DNA of 64,000 nt from Liolophura sinensis. Lineage: Eukaryota; Mollusca; Polyplacophora; Chitonida; Chitonidae. The position numbers and the translations under genes are program-made. The stretch is from NCBI RefSeq assembly GCF_032854445.1, contig NC_088300.1, forward strand, positions 49,471,682-49,535,681, written 5' to 3'. A model generated the notes under the pieces. That model saw only the letters and a list, made by a program, of their open reading frames with translations. It ran no database searches and was not told the origin of the DNA. Positions 1 to 13,190 of the stretch are shown here, one piece after another; position 1 is the stretch's first letter, and each line of letters begins with the position of its first letter.

Positions 1-1189
1 TGAACGCTGGGAATAGTTGCTATTTCTCGTCTGAGCCATATTTCTGACTTTATCTTTTATATATAAACTATAGAATTAGAAGCTTAGAAACGATACTAGT
101 ATGTGAGAATTACTTGAGGCATGTCTCCAGAAAGATTCATCAATTTGATTGTTTCAAAATTGAAGTGTCATTATATAAACATATTGCGTAGGGCGAAAGC
201 ATTGAACCTCCAATGTCACTTATTATTCCCCCTTATGAACCCTACATACAAGAAGCTTTCACTATCACAGTGGAATTATGTGTTAGAAATAGCAGCTACC
301 AATAAGTGAGTCATATATGATTGTTGTTGCTTACCGTACATTGTACACAAAAGAACATGCGGAGTGAGGTGTGTAAAAAATCTTCAACAAGATACTGTTT
401 TTCTGAAAGACATTTGTGAATGTTTTGATTTATTTATTTATTTGATTTTCAACATATTTTGCACGATACATAATTGGGTACTTTATCAGTATTAATCTAG
501 CGTGCAGTTTTCTTACTTCAAATTTGTTCCGGAGATGTTTTTATATGACTGGCCATGGGGCGATTGTCTGTGTTCAGTCTCCAGTGTAAACTGTCAATAC
601 CCGACACGATTATCTCCCATCATGACCAAAATTAGTCCATGCTTTAGTCTCACACTGTTCCTTGTTACCGCTGCTCATTGATCCGAAGTCATTTGTCCCT
701 GCCGAGCCCCGTAGACGAGTGGTAGAGTTGTGAATAGCGATCCGTGCTTTGTGTATTGATGTAGAGACTTCGGCTACGTGAGCTCCATTGTAGGCGACTG
801 ACATCATGCCAGTAAAATGCATCCTTAATCCAATTAGCTATAACTCAATTAGATGGCAATTTCCGTGAACACCTGAACCATAGACGACGTCGGATTGTTC
901 CAACTGTAACGGGAAAGTCCGAATACCGGTACATTGGGGGAGTGTTACACGGCTCATGGAATGCAAGAATCACGGTTGGAAACTGGCATGGTGGCGCAAA
1001 AGCATTAAACTCTTCTCTGAATGATTCAGAAGTTGATTGACTGATTGATTGATTTGAACTACAGCAACAGTAAATGTTAAAGATACTCTAAGTAGGAGTG
1101 TAGTATTTTATTGCTTTTAGTGGTGTATATTCCAGAGCACGTAAATGGTCTGCCACATGGGTTTTGTCTCCATAAGAAGAATTATGCCC
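1..1189. other. no gene seen, AT-rich sequence
   Basis: I see no convincing coding exon. The open frames here are short (60-70 codons), have no recognisable motif and overlap on both strands. A short TGATT run (about 1036-1054) and a TTTATT run (about 428-442) are simple-sequence tracts. Confidence 0.5.
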
Positions 1190-1963
1190 AGAAATCATGT
1201 CTGCTGAACTCGAAAAGATTCGTGGCTGGATGACTTCAAACAGTCTGTCTTTAAACATTAGCAAAACCAAATGTATGGTCATCGGACCAGTATCCTTTTA
1301 TCCTAAGGACATTCCTCAGCTTTCTATGCAAGGGTCAGCTAATGGAGTATGTTTCCAAATTTGAATTTTTGGGTATAATGTTTAACAGCAAACTTTCCTG
1401 GACATCCCATATCAGTTACATATGCAAATAAGTATCTCGCAACATTGGCATAATTAACCATATTAAACACTTTATCAACAAACCAACTCTACTAAAACTT
1501 TATAACTCCTAAATTTCCCCATTTTTGAACTATACTTGTGTTTTAAGGGGTAACACTTATCCCTCTCATCTCAGACCCTTGAGTCTGTTACAAAAACGCG
1601 CTGTGCGTTCAGTAACCCTATCTAATCGACTCAGGCACACAGACCCTCTCTTCAGATCTCTGAATATTTTACCGGTAAAATTTTCTATCCTTCAGTCTTC
1701 TTTATTAATCGCACATAAATATATATATCACCCTTATAAAATACCCCTGAACTGCCATAACATGTTTCGAAAAGAGTCAGATATACACAATTATCCAAAC
1801 AGAACTTAACCTATTCAGACCCCCCCTTTCTTCCAACCTGTCTCTACTCAATTCGAAATATGATCCCCCGGGAATGGAACAGGCTACCGATTTCTCTCAA
1901 ATCTATTGACTCACTTTCTCTGTTAAAGTCTAAAATAAAAGATTACTTGTTGAAACAATTCTG
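1190..1963 (+). pseudogene. decayed non-LTR retrotransposon (LINE), reverse-transcriptase C-terminal part
   Basis: Translation over this stretch follows the late part of a LINE reverse transcriptase, in order: ELEKIRGWM..NSLSLNISKTKCMVIG (about 1203-1285), then KFEFLGIMFNSKLSW (about 1350-1400), then GIINHIKHFINKPTLLKLYNS (split over 1449-1508), then a run with LSLLQKRAVRSVTLSNRLRHTDPLF (split, about 1578-1655), and finally IPREWNRLPISLKS with SLSLLKSKIKDYLLKQF and a stop near 1963. These are the usual thumb and C-terminal signatures of Jockey/CR1-like elements. The frame is broken by stops (for example after the ICK near 1428 and before ISPFLNY near 1510) and by a frame change after about 1809. 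The catalytic palm with the YADD box and the endonuclease are missing, so this is a 5'-truncated dead copy. The family name cannot be fixed from this alone. Confidence 0.85.
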
Positions 1964-2232
1964 ACTTATTTTCAAACATATCAATGTCTTATAGCCATGC
2001 ACCACAGCATTTATTTTGGCACGGTACACTGCTTTGTGTTTTTTCTTAAATATGTAAAACGTTTACGCTGATATTATTTACTTTTAATTCACCTAAAACC
2101 AGCGCCATCTTTTAGACTTGTACTTCCTCGGGATAGATCAAGCCCTTTGTGACTTACTTCCCGCCACACTTCATTTTCTGTATACATGTTTACTGTAAAT
2201 ATACTTATGGTGATTAAACACAATACAATATG
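1964..2232 (+). repeat. probable 3' untranslated tail of the LINE fragment
   Basis: Sequence directly after the LINE stop codon, ending in 'gtgattaaacacaatacaat'. It has no coding potential. I assign it to the LINE by position and by the A/C-rich short-repeat end; the exact 3' border is not certain. Confidence 0.45.
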
Positions 2233-2321
2233 AAGGAAAAAGCATATGTACCGGAAGTCATAAGTCTCAAGAGTTAAACAAGGAAAATTAATATACTGAG
2301 CATACTGCGTGATATGATTAT

Positions 2322-2453
2322 TTATTTGATTTATTTGATTGGTGTTTTACGCTGTACTCGAGAATATTTCACTTATACGATGGCGACCAGCATCATGGTG
2401 GGAGGAAATCGGGCCCAGGGGAAACCCACGACCATCTACAGGTTGTGTGATAT
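2322..2453 (-). mobile_element. SINE family B, tail and central part
   Basis: Matches the most common repeat of the window. Read on the plus strand it starts with a TTTGATT run, then 'ttggtgttttacgctgtact', 'gaatatttcacttatacga', 'ccagcatcatggtgggagg' and 'gggaaacccacgaccatc'. The sense orientation (tRNA-like head to A/T-rich tail) is on the minus strand. The head is missing. Copies elsewhere (15272-15528, 36509-36815) show the tRNA-like head. Confidence 0.8.
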
Positions 2454-2454
2454 G

Positions 2455-3180
2455 ATTAGCTGAATGGAATCTAGACATCGAAACAGACATTCGTAAGCCA
2501 GTCCTCAACCATACTGGACTTTCCTCATCCAGAATCGACAGAACTATTTCCAAAACATGTTCAGTACAAATCACCAGAAAACTAAGAAAGTATTTAAGGT
2601 AATACACTAGGACAGATTTATATAAAGATAAAATCAACAGTTTTCTATGATCCAGGAAAGACTCTAGGAATGTTCCAGGTGTATGAATTTAATCAATATT
2701 CAAATTCTTTACAAAACTTGTATACAAGTTAATACGTTAATCAGAGAATGTATCTCAGTTGCGTGTTGATTGATTTGTTCATATATGCGGTCGTAGCGAT
2801 ATTATTAAACACTATGTAGATACAGTCTCTAGCCCCGGGTTAAGCGGAATAAAACACAGTTGTGAAGCGAGCACCCGAGATTCTGGACACCCTGTCTGTA
2901 TTTGCTAACAAAATGACTATACGCATTGTGTAATTTAAGATATTTGGAGTGAAGGTGTTTGAATGGATATCCATGATGGCACACTGATGCAGTAATTAAT
3001 CGTGACGTCGACTGAAATCGTCACACAACACACAGGACACCACAAAGGTGGATATGTGCACGACATGTACAGAACTGGTATATTATAAGTAAGTATAATT
3101 AACAATGTCAAAATTGAAACTACACCTCTTGTCGTAAAGTCGTAAAGACGGGAAACCGTTGTTGCCTTGTCCAAATAAAA
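2455..3180. repeat. dispersed repeat D, copy 1
   Basis: Shares a long series of near-identical blocks with 12390-13190 and, in part, 32228-32690: 'cgaaacagacattcgta' (2479 and 12489), 'ccgggttaagcggaat', 'agagattctg', 'ttggagtgaagg', 'tgaaatcgtcacacaaca' with 'cacagga', and 'aatgtcaaaattgaaacta'. The blocks keep order and spacing over about 0.7 kb, so this is one dispersed element. No coding capacity is conserved between copies. Confidence 0.7.
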
Positions 3181-5016
3181 GACCAGACAAGCAGTACCAT
3201 CCGCTCAGTCTGTACTTTCCTTTACAGCCATTGAAAGAGGACATATTGCTTTCGCAGTGTAAATAATGGTTGTTTAAATTAGAATATCATCAATATATTG
3301 TCTAGTGAATAAGAAGAGACTGAGCTTAATAAAGATTACCGGCACTCTTTAATGACTTCTGGGTACAGTGGTATTTTTATGAGCACAGGTACAAGTCTGC
3401 CAACAGGGGTCAGGGTTTTTGTGCCTATACATTAGGAATACGGAATTCCTATAGATTAGAGATAAACTGTTTCCTCCAATTATCACAAAGATCTTACTGA
3501 TGAGAAATTCAAGCAACTCCATGCAAATTTCATAAATGGTAACCCCTGTGTGGATGGGAACTCAGGAAGGCTTGCTTCCTTAATGTAACGGCGACCGATT
3601 ATTTGAATAACACTTGTCTTCCACTAATATGGTGTCAACATGTCACACTTGGTATAGTTCGTCAGTGACTAGTCAAACGTACTTCTGGCACTCCGGTTTC
3701 CTGCATAAGTATGCGTGAAACAACTATGAAATAAAAAATAATACATACAGGGATGCCTAAAAACCTGTGCAGTCTCACGTTGGAGCATATATACTGGTAG
3801 TTTTCCAAATTCCCGTTTTCGTGGTGTATCTAAAAATTAAAAACGCCTCGATAGCAATATCATATACTGCTTTGCTGTAGTTGTGTTATTCGTTTAGATT
3901 CACTGGTATGTATATCTAAGGATGTTATAAAAGACTCCTATTGAAAACCTTATGGCTCAACGCTAAACTTAATTGAAACCGTTGTCCACAGACTCCAATG
4001 TCTTCTATGTGCCAGTATAGTAAGAAACAGCCCAACATCATCACGTGATTATTTGGTTTGATCTCAGCTGGGTAACGAGGAAATGCTGTTATCGTGGCTT
4101 AGTTATTAATTACAGCATCATCGTTACACCGCTTTCACGTGCACATAAGTTCAATGGCTGACTTATTTATTTATTTATTTGATTGGAGCTTTACGCTGTA
4201 CTCACTTTTAGGAAGACAGCCATAATTATTTTGGGAGCAAAGCCAATACCTAACCGTACAACAGTATACCATTGCTATGGACGCGACATGTTAGTAACTT
4301 GAGATTAATGAAAATACCCGCAGGTTGCAAGGTGCAAAAGCTAGACTAAGTGATGCTGATGCAGACAGCGTAAACATGCTATCAATCAGATGGATACCTA
4401 TATATACAGAATGTGAAAATAGTACGTAGGACTCTCTCTGTCTCTGCTGACCTCCAGGCAACAAATTGCACTGTCTGGCGTGGTTATAAGTTTATGATGG
4501 GCTAGATGGACCAGATCTCCTGACGGTATAAACAATATAACTTGTTCTGGTTGCGAATGCGTGTACACGTATGTGTGGTTACAGGGGTACTTCGGATGAG
4601 ACTGCGTGCGTGGCCTGTGAGTTACGAATGGGCAAAAAGAAACAGTTCCCTCTGGTCCGAGATACCATGGCACAATGCTTCATATCTCGGCAAACATTTT
4701 CTATATGACTTAGGTTAACTCTTGTTAGATTCCAGTCAAATTAGTGAATCATAAAACATTCCGCTAAAGCACTGTTCTGGCGACCACTGATCGACCCTGG
4801 AGCAATGAATTCGCATACTCTAATCCAGGTACCGGTACTTAACGAAAGGCCTCAAGTTTATACCGAGCACATCGGTTTCCTCCAACTGCAGTCCTGACTA
4901 CAACAATGTAAGTGGAAAAACAATCTTAAGAAAAGCATTCAACGGCAATCAAATGTATAATGTTTGCATATATGTGTATATTTAAATTCTTTGACATCAC
5001 AGTTCTTTAATTAGAT
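3181..5016. other. no gene seen; one short SINE B scrap
   Basis: No exon could be supported. A degenerate SINE B tail (TTTATT run plus 'gattggagctttacgctgta') sits at about 4163-4203. Open frames on both strands are short and featureless. Confidence 0.45.
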
Positions 5017-5112
5017 GCGGTTTCCTCCCACCATAATGCTGGCCACCGTCGTATAAGTGAAATATTCTTGAGTACGGTGTAAAACACCAATCAAATAAAT
5101 AAATAAATTAAT
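5017..5112 (+). mobile_element. SINE family B, 5'-truncated tail copy
   Basis: Contains 'gcggtttcctcccaccataa', 'tgctggccaccgtcgtataa', 'gtgaaatattcttgagtacg' and 'gtgtaaaacaccaatcaaat' followed by AAATAAAT repeats. This is the central domain and tail of SINE B in the plus orientation. The tRNA-like head is absent, as expected for a truncated retroposition. Confidence 0.85.
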
Positions 5113-7683
5113 TAATTAGATGAATTAGATCAGTAAAAATCGACTTATGTGTCAGGTTAATAAGGATAGGATTTGTTCCCCGTAATAAGGTGAATATGAC
5201 AGAACGTACTTGCATCCGCTGTTACAATTATCATTAATGAAATTCTCTTGTACACCTTATTGCATAACACTACTGGTATTAAGGGGTTGCATCATAATAG
5301 AAAATGGAAAAAGAACCTAATTTGCAAGCAATCAAACTTCCATGCCTCTATATTCGCTGGGATGGTTGGGTGGTTGACGTTGCATCCTTAACCGGGCCGT
5401 ATCTAGAGATATTGCAAGATTAGCGAGAGAAGGAAACCAAATACACAAGTTTACCTATTGAAAACATTCTTGTAAACTTGCAGATATTTGTTCATGTGAC
5501 AAAAAATATAATATATATGGTGCAACCCGCATCTGAACGCCTGCTGTTGTTCCTTGCTTTGCTGTGTTTTAACACAGAGCGAGCATAAAAGTTAATCATG
5601 TCGTCTTACATGACTGCATGCCGAAAACTGAATGTTTACAAAAATTGCAAGCAATAAGATATTGTGAAAAATAAGGTTCAAATATCAACAAATTTAGAGT
5701 AGTTATGAATACCTTGCATGGAAATTGATATAAATTTCTTCAAATTTGGCATAAATTGATTAAATGAACTGCTGTGTAAATCCACGACGCCAACGCTTGT
5801 CTTTTCTCAAAACGTCCTTGATTGATTGATTACTATAAAGCTTGTCTCTTGGCTTATTTAATTGACGTTTGTTTGTGTGTTTTTGATATAATTAGTTTGC
5901 ACATTTGATTACTTGATGATTCTTCTCTGCTGATGTTATGAGTGTGTGCAAAGACCAAGGTTATGATGATGGATGGGTCGATCGGTTGAATATAGGTAGC
6001 CAGAATTTGCGTCCGACAGCAGCTCTTGAAAACATACATAAACGGGAAGGATAGCAAATATGATGAGAAAACATTCAGTATGTATAAATAAATGAAAGGT
6101 TGTTTTATCAAACGATGAGCAAATAAGCAACTAAACTGTTGACGCCCAAAGTTTGGTGGAAAAGTAGCTTTTATTTTCAACAAGCTTACAAACATGGGCA
6201 GTGGAGCGCGAAGAGATTGTTTGACGGTTATATATACACCTTAGGTGCGGAGCAGATTGCCCCTGTGTACCCATAGCACACACAGACAAGCGCCGATAAG
6301 CGGGACGTAAACTGAACCATTGTATATGGCCTGACCATGTGATGGATCCACTCAGCGTTATGACAATTAAGCTAATTGTAGTTACGACTACTTTGAGTAG
6401 GCAACTCCCAAATGTATTAATAATACATGGGTTGATTTACAAAGAAAGATATATTTTTTGCCTTAAACAGTCATAAAGCAAAGTCAAAACTGCTGACTGA
6501 AACATAACAACAATTCATCTGTATGTGATACATATTGTTTAGTTTTGAGATAGAATGTTCCAGAATGACAAAGTTTTTCTTTCCTCACTAATTCTACTGT
6601 GTAACCTATAAGTATATAACTGTGATATTCCAAACGCACGCTATCATATTTGTCCGTAGAGTAATTATGAAATATCTATGTATTTAGGATTTGTTTCGAA
6701 TCTGGATTGCTATTATAAAGCACTTCAAGATGCAGCATTGTTTAAATGTTTGAGGATTGTTTTCAAGCTTATCAGGGAAGTTTTAAAGACGTGTGGGTAC
6801 ATTTAGATTAGAACTTCCTACATGGTATTTAATTGAACATAATCGATTGTATTATTGCTGTAACAACATCTGCATGTAGTACTACATACTACTGGAAACA
6901 CATGGAACATAAACTTGGTCAAGTCACAGAAAACGTCTGCCAACAAGTTTATAGGTTCACACGAAACGTGTGGATAAATTATTTTAGCTCAGTTAATTCA
7001 AGGACAGAATATCAGATACTTGTCATCAGGAATGGCTGACAGAGCGGAAGCTAGCGTGAGGTGGACTTTAACTCCTAGTGACCAAATTGGTGAGAAGCTC
7101 TTGCATCATTGCACTTCGGCCCCTATTCTCAGTATAAGACATACAATATAAACACTGTTTACAAGAACTCATATCTCAATGTGAAGACAAGTATGAAGAC
7201 AAGTATGAAGGATATATGGATAGATAATGCGGGATTACAAGTTCATATGGGTGCTTTTCACTGATACACAGCCAGATATAAGGGTATGTAAACTATGGCA
7301 GTCAAACGTGGTTGAAAATCAGTTCCATTTTGTTTGAATGTGTCCAATTTATGAAGATTTTCGACAAATAATATCTGCGAACCCGCACAAAACATAATTT
7401 GTTATTCTTACTGCGTCAAAATGGCCAAATGTGATAAGTTTTATGGCTACTTTATGACACACAGTTTTGCAGAGACTCTCAATACTTTGGAATAGCGATG
7501 GTACGTACATTTAATACTGTCTGTTTTCATAGCATTGTATTAATCCCACATACATGACGTCTCTATTCGCCATGCAAATGTATTCGGGTCTATAACCATA
7601 CATATTATCAATAATGCAGTTCATTCATTACATACGACGTTAAACCCCTAAGCATACATACATACATTCATTTACATAATTTT
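5113..7683. other. no gene seen
   Basis: AT-rich sequence with only short, unmotivated open frames on both strands. The longest (113 codons on the minus strand near 5854-6195) is hydrophobic low-complexity sequence overlapped by another frame, and I do not regard it as a gene. Confidence 0.45.
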
Positions 7684-7842
7684 CCTCCAATGTAACGTTC
7701 ATATGGAAAAGTTCGCAAGTATGACTTGCCACAGGCCCATGGTTTAGCCTTTGAACTTCGCTTTCCTATACCCATAAAAGACTGACTGCCGTAGCGTATA
7801 AAAGTGAAAATTCTTGAGTATGACGTTAAACAACAACAAAAT
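7684..7842 (+). mobile_element. SINE-like repeat with 'cttgagtatgacgttaaaca' tail
   Basis: Ends in 'taaaagtgaaaattcttgag' and 'tatgacgttaaacaacaaca', a tail closely related to SINE families A and B. The 5' part is diverged and probably truncated, so the family is uncertain. Confidence 0.5.
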
Positions 7843-10237
7843 AGTCGTACCAGTAAGAAATACTGTTGATCAAAAAAGCGCAAAATATACATATTGTCAT
7901 ATCGATCACCCGGCATGGTTTACTGAAATTTTCGGTATAACAATTTTGTTGTGAAAATTATAGATATTACTACTATGTGCAGGATTCCTTTGTCATTAAT
8001 CAACGTTACGTGATGCTACATTGGAAAGATGGCTCGTTTGAGATTTTTACTGTCATAGTTTCTTTATTTCTACATTAAATCATTTACCAAGCTATATCGA
8101 TTAATTTCGTGTCCAACGTATTTCAGTTCCAGCCAAGTGCACACAAATTGTAGGTATTTACACAAGGTCGCTAGAATCTAGTACTTGAATCTAGCGGTGA
8201 AAATGAAACACCGTCATCCACTCAGGATTCCAAACAACGCTCTGCTAAAGTGGAGAAAAGCTTTTGAATACATGTAGTGTTTGTTTTTAACCACCAGACG
8301 GAAAATGAAAAATTCCCACGGCAGTGATAAACACATTCGGGTTATTTAATTGCGATCAATGGCTTTGGTACGGCGTACTATTTGATTTGTATTGATGGAA
8401 TTCTTCCTTTGAAACTCGATGCTTGGTATAGGTGAGCTTACACATGAAACCGTCCTGGCGAGTCTTATTTGCAAAACAGATAAACGTTACCTTGAAAGGA
8501 TTGATTTTTGGAGGGACGTTCAAGGTTACTGGCCGAGGGAGCCTTATAGTTCTCCCGAAAAGCAGTTTTATGATGCACTGAAAGATGTTTGTTGACGTCG
8601 TTAGGATGTGTGAAGCATTACACGGCTCTCTGTACTGTACGGCGTGTGTCATACAATCATTTAGACCATTCACGGGTGTCATCACGGTGACGTGACGGAA
8701 AAACCATCACTTGATAATCGCCGGCCAGTTTCAACCGCCTCCACCAAAATGCTTCTCGTAAGCTGTCTTCTTAAATATCCAAACACCAGTCTGGTCACAC
8801 CTAAGATTTTAAAGCTGGTAAAAACCATAGATCAGTAAGTACTTGTTCGCTTGGCGCTCAACACAAGGTAATAGACCAAGAACTGGGTGGTGGGTTTAAT
8901 TTCGTTTCTTCGGCATGCATGACTCTTAAGTAAGACAGTCCTGAAATGCTTTGGCATTTGTGAACAGGACTGTTATAACGTGACATCTTTGTGACTAGAC
9001 CGAAGTAAAAGTGTTAAAAAACGAAACACGATGGAAAAAGTGGTGTTGGCCAAAAGTACTTCATAGTGTAGACTTGTGCACTCGAAAGTAGTATAACCAA
9101 AGGCCGTACCCCATTGCTGGCCTACACCAGAAAATAACGTACATGTTGGACTACACCAAAAGCAACGTTAGCGAAAACCCAAACTTGGAGTAGACTATTA
9201 GAAAAAAAGGAATGATCCATTAAGCAACACCAAAGGTCAAATGGGGTATAAAAGGATGGTATAAGACTATAAGAAACAAAATGACGCGTTCTAGATGTTT
9301 TAAGTAGGCTTTGAGCAAATGCGAAATTCCACAAACTTTTCATCTTCAGAGAACAGACCAAGTCTGCAGTTTGAGAGAGTGAAAGTCGAGGCGAATTCAC
9401 TGCCTTCCAGTGCTGAATTTCCACCAAGTAAATCTAATCATCCCACATGTATGAGATAAGCGGCTTGTACTATAAATCCTCGCCAACCCACTGTGACCTG
9501 TTCACATGACACATCGACTTCTGTGAGGGTAACGATCGGATTTAAATATTCCATTGCTGATGATAAGATTTCTTATATTCTTCAGGACGGAGATATGAAT
9601 TTCTTTTCAATCTTAACAAGTGTTTTCTTTTGGTCACACTTAACCTTGATCAAATACAGCCTTACACCGACCATCAATAACATGCCTATTCATCACGCTG
9701 TAGTTCCCACACAGAGCTTGTAAATACTGACCGTTAATGGATTCGCATGAAAATCGACACGTTCTGAGTAGTGTACACTTTTCCTATTATACCTGATGTA
9801 GATATCTCTATGTCGAATCTATCGGTATCTAAAATTCATAGCGATGTTATTCTCAGTAGGCTGTACTTGAATCACCATGACGGTATATGATAAGCCGTGG
9901 CTCCATATGCAATTTACTAATTGTATTTTGGTACATAATACTGTACCCGACTATCGCATTCAGACCATGCTGTAGATAAAGGGGCCTTACCAAGAGTCGC
10001 TAAAGGGTTAAAACCAGATTTTATCTGAGCGCAACCATCTGAATTATCGAATTAGCTGATGTGACTGGGATGCTGCTACCACGGAAAATGTGGCAATAAT
10101 GCATCCTGTATCGTAATGGACCCCACAACACCTACATCATATCATCTGATAGATATTATGTGTAGACCATAACTGCGAACATTGATCCGAAATGTCTTCA
10201 TGTGATCGATTTATTTTGACTGTAACGGAAGTCCCTC
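7843..10237. other. no gene seen; possible SINE A remnant
   Basis: No exon could be supported. About 8788-8870 shares 'gtcacacctaagattttaaa' and 'cgcttggcg' with SINE A (48775-49098), so it is probably an old fragment. Open frames of about 100 codons near 8356-8685 and 9122-9427 (minus) show no motif, signal sequence or codon bias. Confidence 0.4.
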
Positions 10238-10447
10238 AATCACTCAGTCGGATAAAGTGTTGGTTTGGACCCAGACGATCGGTTCATGACCAATGAGGTG
10301 GCAGGTTGGAATCAACATCTGGCTGGTTCGTTTGTAGCGTTATGTTAGGAAGTTTGTCAGGTGGCCTAGATGGAGGCGGAGAGAGACTTACTCAGCGTAG
10401 GCCTGACAGCGGTATTTAAAGGGAATAATAAAGTACGGCGTTAAAAC
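10238..10447 (+). mobile_element. tRNA-derived SINE-like element
   Basis: Starts with a tRNA-like head: 'tcactcagtcggataaagtg' resembles an A box and 'ggcaggttggaatcaacat' resembles a B box. It ends in 'aataataaagtacggcgtta' and AAACC. Head plus 'gtacggcgttaaaa' tail is the layout of the other SINEs in the window. It appears only once in this head form, so the family is not established. Confidence 0.5.
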
Positions 10448-11789
10448 CGATCTTCTGAAAATAAAACTTAATATTTTTCAAAAACCATTCCATAATTATT
10501 TTTACGGGAAAAAGCGTTCTTTCAAACCTAATTATTTTCTTTATTCGTAAAGTAACTGCAGGTGTGGATCTGGGAGAAATCTTTAAACTGGTAAAATAAA
10601 GAAATAAAACAGATTTTTGGTTCTTAACACTCGAGTCAATGCCATCTTTATGTGGAATTGCGTGCAGCGTAACAGGTAGGGCTCAACTGAGTCTGTTCTA
10701 TATAACGGAACATGTTGGTTCTACACCAAGACTAACAGTCCCGAAATCAGCATCAGTCCTAGGTTTCTATGGTTATTATTCATCTTTTTGCATATTCGTC
10801 CGTTGACGCAATAAAAACAAACATAAAATTCAGCTAGGTAGCATGACATTTCTATTTTGTGGTTATATTTTATGTTACTGCGAGCAGATCTATGAAAGGA
10901 CTGCGATGCTGTTGTTGTTGGAGATGGTGTTCGTGTTCTTTAAAACGGGGTACATTTTTGAAACTCGCAGGTATCACAGCTTGTGACCACACATCGCTCA
11001 TCTTTATTTTATGCTTCTAAATAGCCGCCTAATGAAACAGGTATTTCAGTATTTGACTCAAAAGAATAGCTGAACTAGGTTTTAGACATTTCGCCTTGTA
11101 ACCTGACGTTATAGAATAAAACCAGTTTGTACAGATATCATATTTCGATCTTTTTTTTTTTTTGATAGGTATAGGCCTACACGCTCTTCCTCTAATGTGT
11201 CGCTTTTGTTTGTTTCCATGTTTTCTAATATGGACTTTGTGAACCTCGCTGTTTGCCTTTTTGTTTTTCAATGAAGTTTGCTAAAGGTGTATGTGTCGCA
11301 TTCTATATCGCGTGCTCTCCGTGACAAGTCAATAATAACCTCGCTACCAGCATAGTTAACAGGTTTGTCTGACGTATATTGCCTATCTCAGAGCAGGGAT
11401 GGTTCGCTGTGGGTAAAAGGTTATTGTAAGGGGTATTGGCTTTCCCACTGGCGCAATAGCAGGGTTGTCCCGTACACCAACCCTTACCACAAGGTAATAA
11501 ACCCTCAGTGGAAATAGAATAATGGGCATATGCCGTGACAGACGCTATCAGCGCGAACGGTTGGAAGTATGATATTTGACAACTGGGTCCACAACATAGG
11601 CTGCTGGACCGCTGGACGCTGTCAACCCTGTCAGCCCTTTTTTTTTAGTAGAGTTCATATATTCACACATGCAACGATTGACGTCACACAGCCTTGCTGT
11701 ATGGATGACACAACGCGTTGTTATAAAAAGACCGTTAGACCTTCAAAAGTGAAATCCCTTTCTTGCCCTCTCGGTTACAGCTCCACGTG
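10448..11789. other. no gene seen
   Basis: No exon could be supported. A T run lies near 11153-11163. 'ccaacccttaccacaaggta' near 11478 lies in sequence that I could not match to any other repeat here. Confidence 0.4.
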
Positions 11790-11910
11790 AGAAAGTCTCT
11801 CATATAATTGACGAGGTGGGTTAGTTTTCTCACGAACAGAGTCACTGGTGTTGAAATAAAATATCTCTTGAGAACGGCGTCAAACTGAATAACAATCAAT
11901 CAAAATAAGT
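11790..11910 (+). mobile_element. SINE-like tail fragment
   Basis: The end 'atctcttgagaacggcgtca' plus 'aactgaataacaatcaatca' is the SINE tail pattern. Only the 3' part is recognisable. Confidence 0.4.
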
Positions 11911-12389
11911 GAAAATGAGTAAAACAAGTAAATGTGAGCGTTTGTCGGTCACAAGTTTTGAAGAATACACCACACGACTCCACGATCAAGGACACGAGGA
12001 ATTACTCCCAACAGTAACAACAGCAGCAACGACGTCATGGTGTCACAATGCCGTTCGTCACAGCTGAAAACAATGATGCCATAAGCCAAAGTCACACCAC
12101 TACCTTTTCCAGTTTAATTCGATTTAGTTGCGAAATTTCGGTGATGTCCCAATTCACCTAACCAGATAGAATACATTTCATTGTGTAGTCTGATCAATGA
12201 GATCACATCTTAGTCCTAACTGCATCTAAGAAAAATTGACAAATTGCCGGGTTTCACAGGTTACGTGTGACCCATTGCCAACCGTTCTTCTGGTTTTACT
12301 CTATTTACTGTAGTATTTTATATTATATTAGGTTGCTTGGCTTATACCAGTGATTAATGACCTCGGTTATATCACAGACGTTAGACTAA

Positions 12390-13190
12390 AAGATTAACAT
12401 TCCATGTCTTGAACACTGGTGGCGCCTGGCCAAATATCAACGGAAGCTTGGAGATTTGACAAAGCATCACCCCGTCAAGCCTAAGCGTCGAAACAGACAT
12501 TCGTATACCAGCCGTCAACCAAAAAGGACGTTCCGGGTCAATAATCGCAAGGCCAATTCCCAAAAGGACGTTCAACACAAATTACCTAAAAACTAAGAAA
12601 GTATATAAATTACCAAAATAGGACATAGTCATGCAAAGGGAAGCCGTCAAAAGTTTTCAATGATGTAGGAAAGACGCAAAGTGTGTTCTAGGCGACTAAG
12701 TGAAATCAGTATTGAAATCGTGTACCATGCTAGAATATCAGTTGATGATAAAAAAAATATCTATCTCAGTTGCGCTTTGATTGCAACTGTTCATTTATCC
12801 AACGTGGCGATCTAGTTCAACACGATGAATATACCACCCATAGCCCGGGTTAAGCGGAATTAGACACAGTCATGAATCAGAGAGCCAGAGATTCTGAACG
12901 CTCTGTCCATATTTACTTACAAGAAAATTGTACTCAATGTAAAACTTAAGAAACTTGGAGTGAAGGCGTTTGATAGAATAACCTTGACACACTAGTTTTT
13001 GCAGTAATAACTTATGATGTTGATTGAAATCGTCACACAACACACAGGATCTAACAAATGCTACAAGGCCCTTTACAGGACCTTTCTGTTATACTGCTGT
13101 CCAAGTAAGGATAAATTACAATGTCAAAATTGAAACTATCCCCTCTTGTCGTAAAGTTTGCGAGAGAGGAAACCGTTTTGGTTTCCGTGG
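12390..13190. repeat. dispersed repeat D, copy 2
   Basis: Collinear with 2455-3180; shared blocks include 'cgaaacagacattcgta', 'tagcccgggttaagcggaat', 'acttggagtgaaggcgtttg' and 'aatcgtcacacaacacacag'. Compared with copy 1 it carries small indels. A shorter fragment at about 14930-15005 shares 'tttgaaacagacattggtat' and 'accagccgtca'. Confidence 0.7.

Noticed and set aside
1525-1809. 94-codon frame read as an independent gene
   Set aside because: It is the middle part of the LINE reverse-transcriptase remnant at 1190-1963.
3495-3515. CTGATGAG core of a hammerhead ribozyme (also looked at 13697 and 45719)
   Set aside because: No matching GAAA segment and no three-stem pairing could be drawn around any of them.
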